From positions 62,001 to 126,000 of the forward strand of contig CAVNZM010000013.1 of NCBI GenBank assembly GCA_963693365.1: DNA of 64,000 nt. The letters run 5' to 3'. Under the pieces are notes generated by a model, which did not search any database, had not been told where the DNA came from, and saw only the letters and a list, made by a program, of their open reading frames with translations. The DNA is from Amoebidium appalachense (lineage: Eukaryota; Ichthyosporea). Position 1 is the first letter of the stretch; the number at the start of each line of letters is the position of its first letter. The translations under genes and the position numbers were made by a program. Shown here piece by piece: positions 1 to 11,112 of this stretch.

Positions 1-51
1 GAGGCTAGCATCGGTAGCTCCGAAAGAAAGTTAAGGCACCGGATCACAATA

Positions 52-1175
52 TCATACTGTGCAGCTGGCATTAATAAGGTGATCTAGGATAGTCATCTTA
101 AAACGGATATATTGAGGAAGAGAGGAAGAAAAGAGAATAAAACCGCCAATAACCTCCGGTTCTAATACGTTAGCTAACAGGTTGCACTTATTGATAGATA
201 TGCAGCCGCGAGTAAACCGCCCCCCACACATATTACACATACGAGCAGGACACACCAGAAACCGATTACACCGCCAATCCATAATCATCTTTGCGTTTTT
301 ACACCACACCACATCACGAATAAACGAATCTATGTATGAACGAGACTCTCTAACCGTATCCGCCATATAGGCTACTAGTAGTTGGTGTTTTTGCGGTCCT
401 AACACCGGAAGGGACTCAACACGTAGAGTAAAAAGATAGAGTCTATCAGCCATAGACTTGAAACTATTCATATTCACTGGCACACTATGATCTAGCCGTA
501 CCTCCGGTGGGGTCGCCAGCCATTCCACATAACGCTCGGCAATGGGCAGAGACGATGGGGAAGGGAAGAGGTAGAGGGGCGAGTCCGGCGGGGATGCGTG
601 TAGCCGGAAGAGCGGGTGGTCCGGGGCACAAGCGGACAGGCGGGTGATATGCTCGTGAAATTTAAGGGCTAATTCGTGTACGCGTTGTGATGGTGGTGTG
701 AGTGCGTAGAGAGAATTAAAAAGGCGTCTAGGGATAGGTGTGGAAAGACCAGTGAGAAACGTACAACAAGTTGTGTAGTGGAAATCATCTATTGATTTGA
801 GGACATTAGTAACAGTATCTAGTAGGGGGTGCCATAGCTAGTAAGGGCAACCCGTATTCAGACAAAGGGCGAATATATGTGCGAAATATACTAAGACGAT
901 TGTATAGGTGGACAGTATGAGAGAGAGTAGCAAGATACACATCCCTAAATAACCGAAGACACCTGCCTGCACTCTCCACCCGAAGGTCGATCATCTGTTT
1001 GAAACATATGCCCCATTCGTCCACCGGAATCCCAAAATACTTGTATTCGATTGGGCGAGGGAGGGGACTGCCGAAAATACAAACGTCGTCCCATGCCGGT
1101 ATCGATTTTGATAAAAGGGCACACTTTTTGAGGATGGCGACATGGAGATATTGCCGGCGCTACCCGGAATTTTCC
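52..1175 (-). pseudogene. LINE (non-LTR retrotransposon) 3' fragment, degraded
   Basis: Read on the minus strand, about 1170-806 encodes the end of a non-LTR reverse transcriptase: a motif-E-like segment YKYFGIPVDEWG followed by a thumb region ending in EYGLPLLA. The same EYGLPLLA block occurs in the plus-strand LINE at 24.9 kb and in the fragment at 2.1-2.7 kb, so all three belong to one family. After a frame change, 528-52 encodes the C-terminal tail, with a Cys-rich stretch (CPARMCNMCGGRF) that looks like the terminal zinc-binding motif of LINE ORF2. The catalytic palm is missing and the frame is broken, so this is a dead 5'-truncated copy. The left edge may continue outside the window. 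Confidence 0.65.
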
Positions 1176-1360
1176 CGAACATTCAGGAGATTTCCATCGA
1201 CATCGACCTTCAGTCTGAGGATATCGAGTCGATCCATTTCAGTGCGCCGCGGCGTGGGAACACCTGAAACACCTGTCTATAACCTCGTGTGAACTGTACG
1301 GCAGTCGTGTGGTGGTGCCGTACCTTCCTAATTTGGAAGAGTTCACGGCGAATTTTGACG

Positions 1361-2085
1361 GAATTTTTTTTTTCTTTTGACTGGATTTATTCGACGGAAA
1401 GATATCATAATGCAAGTATGCACGGCATACTGAGAAGACAATAAAAACTTCACGAGTTATCCAGTAACAAGTGCATACTGAGATACCTGAACACTGTGTG
1501 AAAATCATATAAACATTCAATGTGACGACCAACAGAATTCAACAAAAAGTCTAAAGTGTTCACATTGTCAGCTAGTGTAGCAGACACGCGTAGGGAAAGA
1601 GGTAAAACGCGACATAAAACTCACACCTATCAACATGCTTGCGATTAAAAAGTTCAGCACAAAAGTGGCACCAGCGGCGATGAAAACAAGAATTACAGCG
1701 CCACTGCACAACTTCCCAGGAATTTTTTTTTTCTTTTTCTTTTGACTGGATTTATTCGACGGAAAGATATGCAAGTATGCACGGCACACTGAGAAGACAA
1801 TAAAAACTTCACGAGTTATCCAGTAACAAGTGCATACTGAGATACCTGAACACTGTGTGAAAATCATATAAATACTCAATGTGACGACCAACAGAATTCA
1901 ACAAAAAGTCTAAAGTGTTCACATTGCCAGCTAGTGTAGCAGATACCCGTAGGGAAAGAGGTAAAACGCGACATAAAAATTCACACCTATCAACATGCTT
2001 GCGATTAAAAAGGTCAGCACAAAAGTGGCGCCAGCGGCGATGAAAACAAGAATTGCAGCGCCACTGCACAACTTCCCAGGCAATA
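1361..2085. repeat. 365-bp tandem duplication
   Basis: Two consecutive copies (about 1361-1724 and 1725-2085) have a period of 365 bp, measured from the shared segment TTTGACTGGATTTATTCG at 1376 and 1741. Each starts with a T-rich run and contains the same blocks down to the segment ending CACTGCACAACTTCCCAGG. They differ by a few substitutions and small indels, for example 12 bases present only in the first copy near 1405. No recognisable protein is encoded. Confidence 0.85.
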
Positions 2086-2116
2086 TCAACATCAGAGCAC
2101 CATACAGACTTATCTA

Positions 2117-2728
2117 CTAGGGTAGTATCCATACGTGCAGCAGGAGAAATGTATCCTGCCAAAGCTCCCAAAAAGCGATAATGATCGTACTACGGTGTTG
2201 CCTAAGGAACATAACACATGCCGACTGAGTTTTACCTTTGATTTCTCTATCAGAACGAGAAAGAAACTTATACTGCGTATGGTAATAACGCGAAAAGGCA
2301 GAAAAAACAGGAAGAGAAAAGAAAGAGGGAGTGAGATAGCGAGAGGAAGAATCAGGTGGAAAGAGGGTAGGCTGAGGACATTCAGAAGTAGCGTTGGTGA
2401 ATCGGGGGGGAGGAGGGATGGAGGGAGGGGGGGGAAAGAAAGCATAAAGAGGGTGACCATCACGTAGCCTAACTAAATGAAAACAAAAACGAAGAGACAA
2501 TTCCTCCATACGACAAACAGCAGACGACAAGCCAAACATACTGATTAAGGGAGGCACAAACCGAGTACGAAACAAAGTGCGCAGCGCAGTACCCTGAAAA
2601 TCGTCGAACTCGTTCAGCGCCATTGCCGCCTCGTGAGGTGGGGCGCAGGCCAATAGCGGAAGTCCATATTCGAAAGTCGGCCGTAAAAAAGTTTTATAGT
2701 AGAGAAGAAGGTTCGCAGGATGGAGCAC
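2117..2728 (-). pseudogene. LINE 3' fragment, degraded
   Basis: The minus-strand reading frame begins LYYKTFLRPTFEYGLPLLA and continues with a thumb-like region (LSLRFCFHLVRLRDGHPL). This parallels the segments after EYGLPLLA in the LINE at 24.9-25.2 kb and in the fragment at 52-1175. A proline-rich low-complexity stretch follows, also as in the 25.1-25.2 kb copy. Neither the palm nor the endonuclease is present. It is a truncated relic; the frame is open for 203 codons, but nothing suggests it is expressed on its own. Confidence 0.6.
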
Positions 2729-2729
2729 A

Positions 2730-3736
2730 GACTCCTGTTGATGTTGTAATACGTAGTATCTACATATGGTAAGATCTTCTCAGTTTGTGTTATGTTTCAG
2801 TTCATATGCTTAGTGTAAATGCCACACTCCTATTATGTAAAGTGTAGCATCGATCTCCGATATGCTTGTATACTTGTAATCGTGTTGTATCGGCTTTAAT
2901 CGTGTGTTGTAATATCGGCAATTAGATTATTTATATGTGTGTACACATATCCACCCACTCAGGGAGAGACGTGTACATGTTCGTGTGTACATAAATATCT
3001 CTGGTTATAGTTATGCTATTACTATCTTGTTTGTTGATCTGTGCTCTCTTTTCCTTTCTCTTTCTCCTTCCTTATTTTCTTTTCTTTCTTTCCTTGTCTT
3101 CATGTGTATAATCGTATTTCTTTTCTACTAATATATGTTAGGTAGATTTGTGTTACTTAATACGTGTTCATTGGACGGTAACACACTTAGGCTACACTTA
3201 AGTTAGAATAACATGTGTGATTAGACTTCATTAATTTACTTTAGTTTTCATGTGTTGCCGGGCTTTAACCAATCATCAAGGTTAAGTGTGATATGTCCGA
3301 GTCTTTGCAGTGTGTCATAGGTTAGAACTTCCTTGATGATGACACGAGTTGATCTTAACTAGTGTCTGTGTCCTATCGGGTACGTCTCCGCGTACCAGAT
3401 CTCTCTGAAAGCAATTGGTTCTTAGTGATTGGTTTCTATTAGAGATAGATCTGATTTCCGACTGGTCGGAAATCATGTATGGATTAGACTTAGAGGAATT
3501 TCAGGTATTTATTCGAAGATCAGAATAAATTGAGTTCAGTCGTGTCTAAACATTGATGTCTGTTGTGTACACTGCTCCGATCGTTCCGTGTTTTGTTGTT
3601 GTGTGTGTCTGTGGTGTTTTCACACTGCACCACTGTGTCTCTGCTTTCATCCCAAATACTTATATAATTTAACAGGTTATGCAGCCCTTTTGCACGCTCC
3701 CTACACACATCTAGAACTAGCGATCGTTTTTCAATC
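2730..3736. other. AT-rich segment upstream of copia gag, possible LTR/leader
   Basis: No credible coding sequence was found. The segment lies immediately 5' of the copia gag start at 3737, where the element's 5' LTR and primer-binding site should be. Because the 3' end of the copia element is truncated near 23.6 kb, there is no second LTR to define the boundaries, so the assignment as LTR or leader is positional inference only. Confidence 0.3.
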
Positions 3737-4480
3737 ATGGATCCAAACAAAACTGGTGTAAACAAAATAACCACTGGCATGTGGAAAGGTGAAGGGAAGA
3801 CTGGTCCCGATAGCAAAACCACCTATTTTCAGTGGGAAATTATTTTTCTCGGCATGATGACCGGCACTAAAGGTGTCCGACTCGTGGATGTTGTGCTTGC
3901 TGACAACTACGTCCCCCCTACCACCATCGCGGTTGACGGTGAACCCCCCTTCTACGGCTACGGCACTACCGCGGAACTCAAGGAGGCCCGCAATTGCCTC
4001 CTGCTCCATATGATCCAGAACATCGACCCTTCCGTGCTCACCACCGTTGCCCAGTACCGTATTGGCATGGACCCTGAACGGGCCATGTGGAAATTCCGTC
4101 AACACTACCTCCAAGGCAAACCCGATCAGATCCGCATCCTTCACCGTCAGTGGGATGCCTGTGCCCTTCAGCCCGGTGAATCATTCACCACCTACCTGAG
4201 TCGTCTGCAGACCATCGTGAACCAGCTCCAGTCCCCCCAAGATGAGTCCATTCACTTCACTCGTCTAGCTGAGAAGTTCTTCAATGAACTCACCACCAGA
4301 GACGACCTCACCCCTGAGTTCAACCGTCTTATCGAAGACTATCACTTCGGTGATAAGCTATTCCCCGACTTCGAGTCCCTCCACAACCACGTCAAGGGCA
4401 TCGAGCTACGTCAAGACCTCAAGATGCAACTCCGGAGCAACCGTGCCCACCGTGCCTCCAAGTCCAGCAAGCATGGCATT
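3737..4480 (+). pseudogene. Ty1/copia gag, 5' portion (interrupted)
   Basis: The frame opens at ATG 3737 (MDPNKTGVNKITTGMWKGEG) and encodes a gag of the copia UBN2/DUF4219 type: an N-terminal FQWEIIFLGMM-like segment, an ARNCLLLHMIQNI helix, and the WKFRQHYLQGK / GESFTTYLSRLQTIVNQLQ region typical of these capsid domains. It stays copia-like to about RAHRASKSSK (4480). It then runs into unrelated sequence and stops at 4577. The expected continuation (Arg/Ser-rich linker, CCHC knuckle, protease) is found in frame at 21.9-22.2 kb on the same strand, so this gag is split by an insertion of roughly 17 kb. Codon use is C-rich and unlike the surrounding AT-rich insert. Confidence 0.8.
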
Positions 4481-4547
4481 AAATGCCAGTGCTCCCCATC
4501 AGCAATCTTGTTGCGGCATCCAAAAGCTGTCGTAAACTACCCGACGA

Positions 4548-4562
4548 CATCGGAAACCCCTC
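4548..4562 (+). repeat. 15-bp inverted repeat, left copy
   Basis: CATCGGAAACCCCTC is an exact inverted match to 21900-21914. The two copies lie close to the two broken ends of the copia gag and could be terminal inverted repeats of the element that split it. An 11-bp direct repeat (TCGTAAACTAC) also sits beside each copy, at 4530 and 21865. Confidence 0.5.
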
Positions 4563-7268
4563 AACACCTCCAAAACTAACCCCAAATACATATCATTGCT
4601 CCCCGACGTCCAATGGATGTGTCGTAATATGCTCGATCCGATACCCGATGCACCAATGGATGTACATAGAACCCCGCGAGTGCATATCCAATGGGTGTGC
4701 AATGTAGCCATCTAACCGACGTGCAATAGATCCAACATACGACGTCCAGTCGGTGGGTATATGACGGCGGCCAGGGGGCATTCAGACAGTCGTAACACCG
4801 TCTACGGGAGGATCAGAACGCCACCCTGTGGACGATCTTATGCATGTCTATGGTTTGATGTAAAGCCATATAACGGAGCACTGTAAACGCATCGAATGTA
4901 TGGTATTAATACCCTCTTGATCAAATACGTGTGACTATCACATGTATGTCTATCGTTTGTTGTAAAGCAATGCAATGGAGCACTGCAAAACCATCCAGTT
5001 GATTATAAAAATAGATCGAAATCCAATCGTTCATACGCCCTTTCCGACATCCGAAACACAACCAGTGGATATACCATGGGTGGGTTTGTGCTAACCCATG
5101 ACCTATCATAAGATGTGATTTGCATCCTACTACAGATTACATTACGATGTTGTAAACAGATGCATAGGAGGACATTACGACATATAATGTAGATGACGCA
5201 TATTAATACATTTGACGTCGTAACGTACACTTGCATATGTTGTAAGGGTGTGCGATGCACATGCACAATGTGCTTTTTGGTGCGTCATAAACCCATCCTT
5301 ACATGCATAATGGCATGTTCAATGTATGATAATGATATCATACATCATACGTCATAAAATCACTGTAAGGACACATACAATATGACATCAGACGGTAAGA
5401 AGAGCGCATAAAGATGTTTCTTTGCGTCTCGCTCCACAGGAGCAGAGACGGATACCATATGTACTTTTTTGTCTCGCTCCACTGGAGCAGAGACCACGCC
5501 TGACAGTTTGTTTTTTCTCACAACTTGTTACAAATTTTTAAGTCTCGTTCCACAGGAGCGAGACTGCAATACAACAAATTTCTATGTCTCGACTCCGGAG
5601 TCTGCTCCAGACTGCACTAGACACCAAAACATATCAAAAAAAGAAAAAAAAAAGAGGGTGGTGGGGGGGGGGGGGGGGGGGCTTCTATCATCCCACTAGT
5701 CCTCATCCTCATCCTCCCCACCCTCATCTCCTTCCTCCCCCCAGCCGGGAGGGGGGGGGGGGGGGGGGAAGGAGTATAAAAGAGCAGCAACGAACATAAA
5801 CAAAACTCAAAACAAGCAAACTATTATGCGGGTTTCTAAGAAGCTCCCAACATCATTAAACTAAACACATGCTAATCCCTTGACAGAAGAGTAACAAGGT
5901 GTGTGTGTATGTGTATGAGGCCCCAAAAAAAAAAAAGGACGCCCAACATGACAATATAAGGGGGGCACTCTTACACCAAACCATACCATACCAAATGCCG
6001 GCAGAGTAATTAACAGGACAAAGAGCCGGTACCCACCTATGGGTGCTAAACATGCACATGATCATTCATGTGCTATAAGAGCAACACAGAAACGAAACAC
6101 GGAAACAACAGCAGCCATAGGACAAAGAGCCCCAGACCCACAGGGTCTTGCCTCCATACTTTATTTACCTTAACAGGACAAAGAGCCGGTACCCACCTAT
6201 GAAACGAAAAACGGAAACAACAGCAGCCATAGGACAAAGAGCCGGTACCCACCTCTAGATGATAACGTAGCCTTATAGCTGCTGATGACTTCATGGGCCA
6301 ACCTTGCCAAAACCTGTAAAGGAACTCGAGCTAAGAATTAGCTCATCCTACTTGCGAGAAGTGGGGGGGGAGGGGGGGGGGGGGGGGGGACTGAGGGGGC
6401 TGACTGAGAGTGGCAAAAAAAGAGTCGACAGAACCAACCTCAAACATAGTAAGGACGGAAACCCGGACCAGAACTTATGAAGTCTAGAGAAGCAGAAAAT
6501 AGCTTGAACGATCGGTGGAGGGGATGATAGCTATAGTGCTAACAGCAAAAGTAGTGCTCACAGTCGCTGGTTCATGAACGTGAAAGGCAACGTGCATCTG
6601 CAGCCAGCAGACACACGCACACGCACGCACGAACACACATACACACACAAACACACAGACACAGACACAGACATAATCACAGGACGGACACAGACCAGAC
6701 AGACAAACGCCATATGCACAAAAGCAGGCAACACAAAACTAACCTTCAAGAAGAAGCTGCAGCATGCAGCATGGTCCAAAACAATCAGCACGGTGGCTGC
6801 GCGATCTGCGGAGGGGATCTGTGACCAGGCGCTGCGGGAAGGGAACTGCGACCAGGCGACCTGCGGGAAGGGACCTGCGACCAGGCGACCTGCGGGAAAG
6901 GACCTGCGGACCTGCGGGAAGGGGGAAGAGAAATGGAGAAAACAACGTGCGTACAGGCTTAAATGGAGAAAAAATTGCAAACCGGATTGGAATTTAGCCA
7001 ATCACTATTCGCCGCGCCTGATTAGGAAAAAGATAAAAATAGATTTCGGCTCGCGCGCGCGCGTGCATCAGCTTGGTGCCCTTAGCGCTACCCTTAGTGC
7101 CCTTAGTCACAACTATCAGACTATAGTTACGTGTCCTCCACTTCTTTGTTCTTGACCATTTTATCGGCATGAAAGGGTTTCTGTTACTTCTTGCTGTCCT
7201 TCTTAGCGTGCTTGCTTGTCTTTTTTTCAACATGGGTGTCACTGGCGCTTTCGACTTCTTTGAAATCA

Positions 7269-7299
<31 letters not shown>

Positions 7300-7609
7300 G
7301 CGCGCGCGCGCGCACGCACACACACTCACACATGCACACTGCACACACACACACACACACACACACAGGCGCGCACACACAGGCACGCACACACACAGGC
7401 GCACACCTACACAACACACACAGCACATGCACACACAAGCGCACACACGCACACACCCTGTTATCCCTGATCATGATGCCCCCTCCCCCCCTCCCTCTTC
7501 CCCCCCCGCGCACCCCCCCCCCCCCCCCCCCCCCACCCACCCCACCCACCCACCTACAAAGACGAAAACATTGTACATGTATTGCATACACAAATATACT
7601 CGCACAACT
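4563..7609. other. Non-coding insert with short repeats, left part
   Basis: No convincing gene was seen. Contents in order: 4580-5400 is AT-rich with recurring CCAATGGATGT-like words; 5426-5612 has four palindromic GTCTCG repeats; 5670-5770 has poly-G tracts; 6010-6255 has repeats containing GACAAAGAGCCGGTACCCAC; 6360-6400 is poly-G; 6820-6925 is a GGCGACCTGCGGGAA minisatellite; 7267-7460 has CA/CG repeats; 7500-7550 is C-rich. The open frames here are by-products of low complexity. Confidence 0.6.
5426..5612. repeat. Four palindromic GTCTCG...CGAGAC motifs
   Basis: Related hairpin-forming motifs occur at 5426-5449, 5471-5494, 5542-5564 and 5586-5612. The third can pair fully in its 10-bp arms (GTCTCGTTCC / GGAGCGAGAC, with one G-T pair) around an ACA loop. 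The others carry a bulge or a changed loop. Function unknown. Confidence 0.75.
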
Positions 7610-7697
7610 CTATGAAAACTACTCCGGGACGTGTGTTGCCTCTAGGGGGACATCCCCTTGGACGAAAGTGAACCTGCAATGGTTGTAAACCACGGCA
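7610..7697 (-). repeat. B2 repeat of YR retrotransposon copy 1
   Basis: This 88-bp direct repeat begins CTATGAAAACTACTCCGGG. It is the same as B1 at 8183-8270 and forms the outer end of the element distal to the recombinase gene. Confidence 0.85.
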
Positions 7698-7827
7698 AGC
7701 CCCCAGTCATCAATTTATTGATCCGTGAGGTCCATGTGCCCAAAAAACGGGGGAAGTCTTCGCCCCGTGAAAAAACAGCACGTATGTGTGGATCAATGGG
7801 GGTTGTGTGTGGGTGTAGGTGGGTGGG

Positions 7828-8182
7828 TGAAAAGGAATATACAGCTGTAAGGCTGTGGATGCTAAACACAGAAGATGTGTTTGTAGCTTGCTGATCTGCT
7901 AAAAACTGTCGTGCTTATATACCTAAGCCTACCGATCTGAGCCAATCAAAAATCGATCTAGTGATATGTGAAATCTGATCCGAGCCAATCATAACTCGGT
8001 CTAGTGATCTGTGGTATCTGATGTTTTGACTGGCTAATAGGTGCCCGTGTGCGGGCAGCCAACCGCTAACTGCTAAAACACGAAATGAAGCCTACATGCC
8101 ATGTTATGTTGGTATCGAACACCCATCCTACGTGTTTTACCCAGAAAAATATTTATGTCAATAATTTCCACAAATAAAACCT
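7828..8182 (-). repeat. A2 repeat of YR retrotransposon copy 1
   Basis: This repeat of about 355 bp starts TGAAAAGGAATATACAGCTG and ends AAATAAAACCT. It matches A1 at 12711-13061 apart from a small insertion near 8100. As in other split-direct-repeat elements, it is internal to the outer B2. Confidence 0.85.
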
Positions 8183-8270
8183 CTATGAAAACTACTCCGG
8201 GACGTGTGTTGCCTCTAGGGGGACATCCCCTTGGACGAAAGTGAACCTGCAATGGTTGTAAACCACGGCA
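8183..8270 (-). repeat. B1 repeat of YR retrotransposon copy 1
   Basis: This is the internal 88-bp copy of the B repeat. It directly abuts A2 and lies just beyond the recombinase stop codon. The A2/B1 join would represent the joined ends of a circular intermediate. Confidence 0.85.
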
Positions 8271-8298
8271 CGAGAGCAGTATGCTTGCTCCAAAGGTT

Positions 8299-9498
8299 TT
8301 ATTTAAGAATAGAGGCGAATACACGTGTGGTGGTGGCAGCAATGGAGGCCGGACGAAGTCGGGTATAGATCAGGAAGCAGTCGGAGGACCACCGGCCGAG
8401 TTGTTTGATCCGGGAGTCGTCGACCCCGGCCTCAGCCAGTGCTGTGGCCCCCCCGATGCGGAGGCTGTGTCCGGCAAACCGGGAGGGTGAGAGGCCTGCC
8501 CGGGAGAGGAGGGCACCGAAATCGGCAGAGAAAGCACTCTTGGTGTAGGGGATGCCACCGAGACTGAAGAGGGGGTCGTCGGGTTGACCGGACGTTGTAT
8601 CCAGGAACTGCCGGAGGAGATGGGCTGGGGAGAAGTGGGTGAGGGGCAGGGCAGCTAGGGTGACGTTGACACCTCGGGCCTGTACATCCGTCTTAGAGGT
8701 TGGCAGGTGGAGGGTGGCATGGGACAAAGTACCGGTGGGGGTGTAGCTGAAGGTCACGTCCTTCCGTTTAACGTGACGGGACGGGTCGAAAGAAGTCAGG
8801 GTCTTGGAGGTAAATTCCCCTGAACGGAGGAGACCACAGAAACCGACGATGAGGGCCGTCCATAGCCGGAGATTGGCCGAGGAGGCCTTGGTGGGGCACT
8901 GGCCATGGAGTAGGCGGAGGTGGGAGGGGAGGAGGGGTTCCCTGGTGGATGAGCGGGGTCGGATGTTGTGAGAAAGCTGCCATCGGCCTACCCCCCGTAG
9001 GAACCAGGCCAGAGACTTGTCGTGGGGGTAGGGAGCAGGGAGGCCCATGTCGAGGTGGAGCCTGGTGATGGCCGAATTGTAGCCGGTTAAGGAAGAGGCC
9101 TGTACCCCTCGTTGGGCACACCAGGCGAGAAAAAGTTGCACGGTGTGTGGGGAGGCCGGGAGGGAGGACCCGGAGGAGGATTGCAGCCGAGATGCCACAC
9201 AGAAATCGATGAACACTTTTTGCACCCGGGAGTAAAAGGCCCGAGAGTCGAGGTTGAGACTCAGGGCCTGGCATTCCTGCAGGGTAGTGGTGGCTCGAAG
9301 CAGCTCGGCCGGAGCAAAGTGGGGGGCCAATCTGCCAGTGTTGCTCCGGAACGGGAGATCTGGGGGGGGGGGGGGGGGGGGGTTAGCCCAAGGGAAGGGA
9401 TAGGAACTCGTGGACCCAGGAGGGGAAGGGGCAGGGCTCCGGTTGCAGGGAAGGTCGGAGTCGTCGGGCCCGGGGAAGTTGGTTACGAGAAATGGCAT
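8299..9498 (-). CDS. Tyrosine recombinase (retrotransposon), copy 1
   Basis: This 399-aa phage-integrase-fold recombinase would insert the circular cDNA of the element. After a Pro-rich N-terminus come a core-binding SAM-like region (residues about 80-190) and the catalytic domain. The R-HxxR-Y set is visible: Arg in GLLRSGEFTSK, HSLR in FAGHSLRIGGATALA, and Tyr in GRWSSDCFLIYTR near the C-terminus. The ATG at 9498 overlaps the 3' end of the RT frame by about 116 bp in another frame, so translation is probably coupled or uses a separate start. Copy 2 encodes nearly the same protein. The frame has no defects. Confidence 0.9.
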   Translation of the reverse strand: MPFLVTNFPGPDDSDLPCNRSPAPSPPGSTSSYPFPWANPPPPPPPDLPFRSNTGRLAPHFAPAELLRATTTLQECQALSLNLDSRAFYSRVQKVFIDFCVASRLQSSSGSSLPASPHTVQLFLAWCAQRGVQASSLTGYNSAITRLHLDMGLPAPYPHDKSLAWFLRGVGRWQLSHNIRPRSSTREPLLPSHLRLLHGQCPTKASSANLRLWTALIVGFCGLLRSGEFTSKTLTSFDPSRHVKRKDVTFSYTPTGTLSHATLHLPTSKTDVQARGVNVTLAALPLTHFSPAHLLRQFLDTTSGQPDDPLFSLGGIPYTKSAFSADFGALLSRAGLSPSRFAGHSLRIGGATALAEAGVDDSRIKQLGRWSSDCFLIYTRLRPASIAATTTRVFASILK

Positions 9499-11065
9499 CG
9501 GCCAGATGGTTGAGAGGTCCTGGTAGGTAGGATGCCTGTAACGTAAATTGGTATTGCATTTCCATGCGGGTGATGAACCGAATAAGTTTGGCCATCACGG
9601 GGTGGGGGGAAGACCGGGAGTGCAGGTCAGCCACAGCACCCGTGTTGTCGCATAAAATACGGACATGGTGGGTGGACCAGGAGGGGGCCCAGAGGGCCAC
9701 GGCGGCTGCGATGGCCAGGAGTTCGATGACGGAAGAACCGAGTTTACCCTCATGAGCATAGAGGGCTTGGGTGGAGGGGGACCAGGGCATGAAGAAACAT
9801 TGGTCGAGCCAGTGGCCACCTAGACCCACCGATCCGGCAGCATCAGTGGCCAGGGTGGTGTATGTGGGGGGTGTGATGAGGTGCACCCCATTCCATGATG
9901 TGAGGAACTGGTGCCATTCGGCTACGTCGGCCCGGGCGGCAGCAGTCAGTCGTATGTGGTGGTGGCCGGCAAGGTGTGGGTGGGTCCGGAGAAGGGCCCA
10001 TAGGCGCTGGGAGAAGGCCCTCCCGGGGGGAACCAGCTGGGCACACCAGGTGAGTTTGCCGAGGAGGGACTGGAGGTCCCGAATGGTGATGGTGGGCTTT
10101 GGGTGGGAAGTGAGGTCGAGTAGGTCCGAGAGCTTGGAAGCCGGGATTCGTGCCTCCATGGCGATGGAGTCGAATTCGATACCGATGAAGACGACACGGG
10201 TAGCCGGGCCCTGCATCTTGTCTTCGGAGATGGCAATGTGCAGCTCTCGGCAGAGTTGCAGGAAGGTGGATAGGTGACGTTGGCACTGCTGTTGTGTGGG
10301 GGCGACTATAATCCAGTCGTCTACGTAGTGGCGGATGAGGGTAATACCGTGCTGGTGTGCCAGCCACTGTAGGGTGGCCGCGATCCGTTCCCAGATGGCT
10401 GGGCTAGATTTCAGGCCGAAGGGCAGTCTGGTTTCAACGTAAAAATGCCCTTGCCATTTGAATGCCATTAAGTGGTGGTCTTCCGGTCGGATGGGCATGT
10501 GCCGGAAGGCAGCCTGCACATCTGCCACGGCCATGTAGCAGCCGGGGCCTGCGTCGAGAATGAGTTGGGTGACATCCCGGGCGCGAATGTACTGAAGTTC
10601 GTCGGGGTAGGTGATGCTGTCATTGACACTGCTACCCCGGGGCCAGGAGAGGTGGTGGATTCGACGGTACTTGGGGGGGTTCCCTTTCTTGGTAACGGCG
10701 CCGATGGGGGAGGAACGGTGGACGGGAAATTCGTCAAAGAATTGGGCCGGGGAGAGGGGGCCGCGCAGGTGGCCGAGGGCGACTTCTTTGGCAATATCCA
10801 CCGTGATAGCGGCAGCTGCCTCCGGGGTGGTGGGTAGGTTGGGGCCCACCCGAGAGGTGGAGGGGCCGCGATAGCCGATGTCGACGCCGAATTCGACATC
10901 GTGGAGGAGTTGTGCGGCGAATGGTTGGTCCGGGTAGGAGGCCAGCAGTTCCCGGAGGCGGGAGGTGTCAATGTGGTGCTGGGGCAGCGGGCGGGCCTCC
11001 GGGTCTGAGCCTCGGGGGAAGGGGTGGTTAGCAAGGGTGGTGTACCCTTGGGGAGATCCCGGCAG

Positions 11066-11112
<47 letters not shown>

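Noticed and set aside
7169-7615. Open frame beginning with a signal-peptide-like MKGFLLLLAVLLSVLACLF
   Set aside because: After 30 residues it is only translated CA/CG microsatellite and poly-C; no splice sites or homologous motif support it.
8370-8558. Short frames opposite or offset to the recombinase and RT genes
   Set aside because: Shadow frames produced by GC-rich codon bias; no independent start context or motif.
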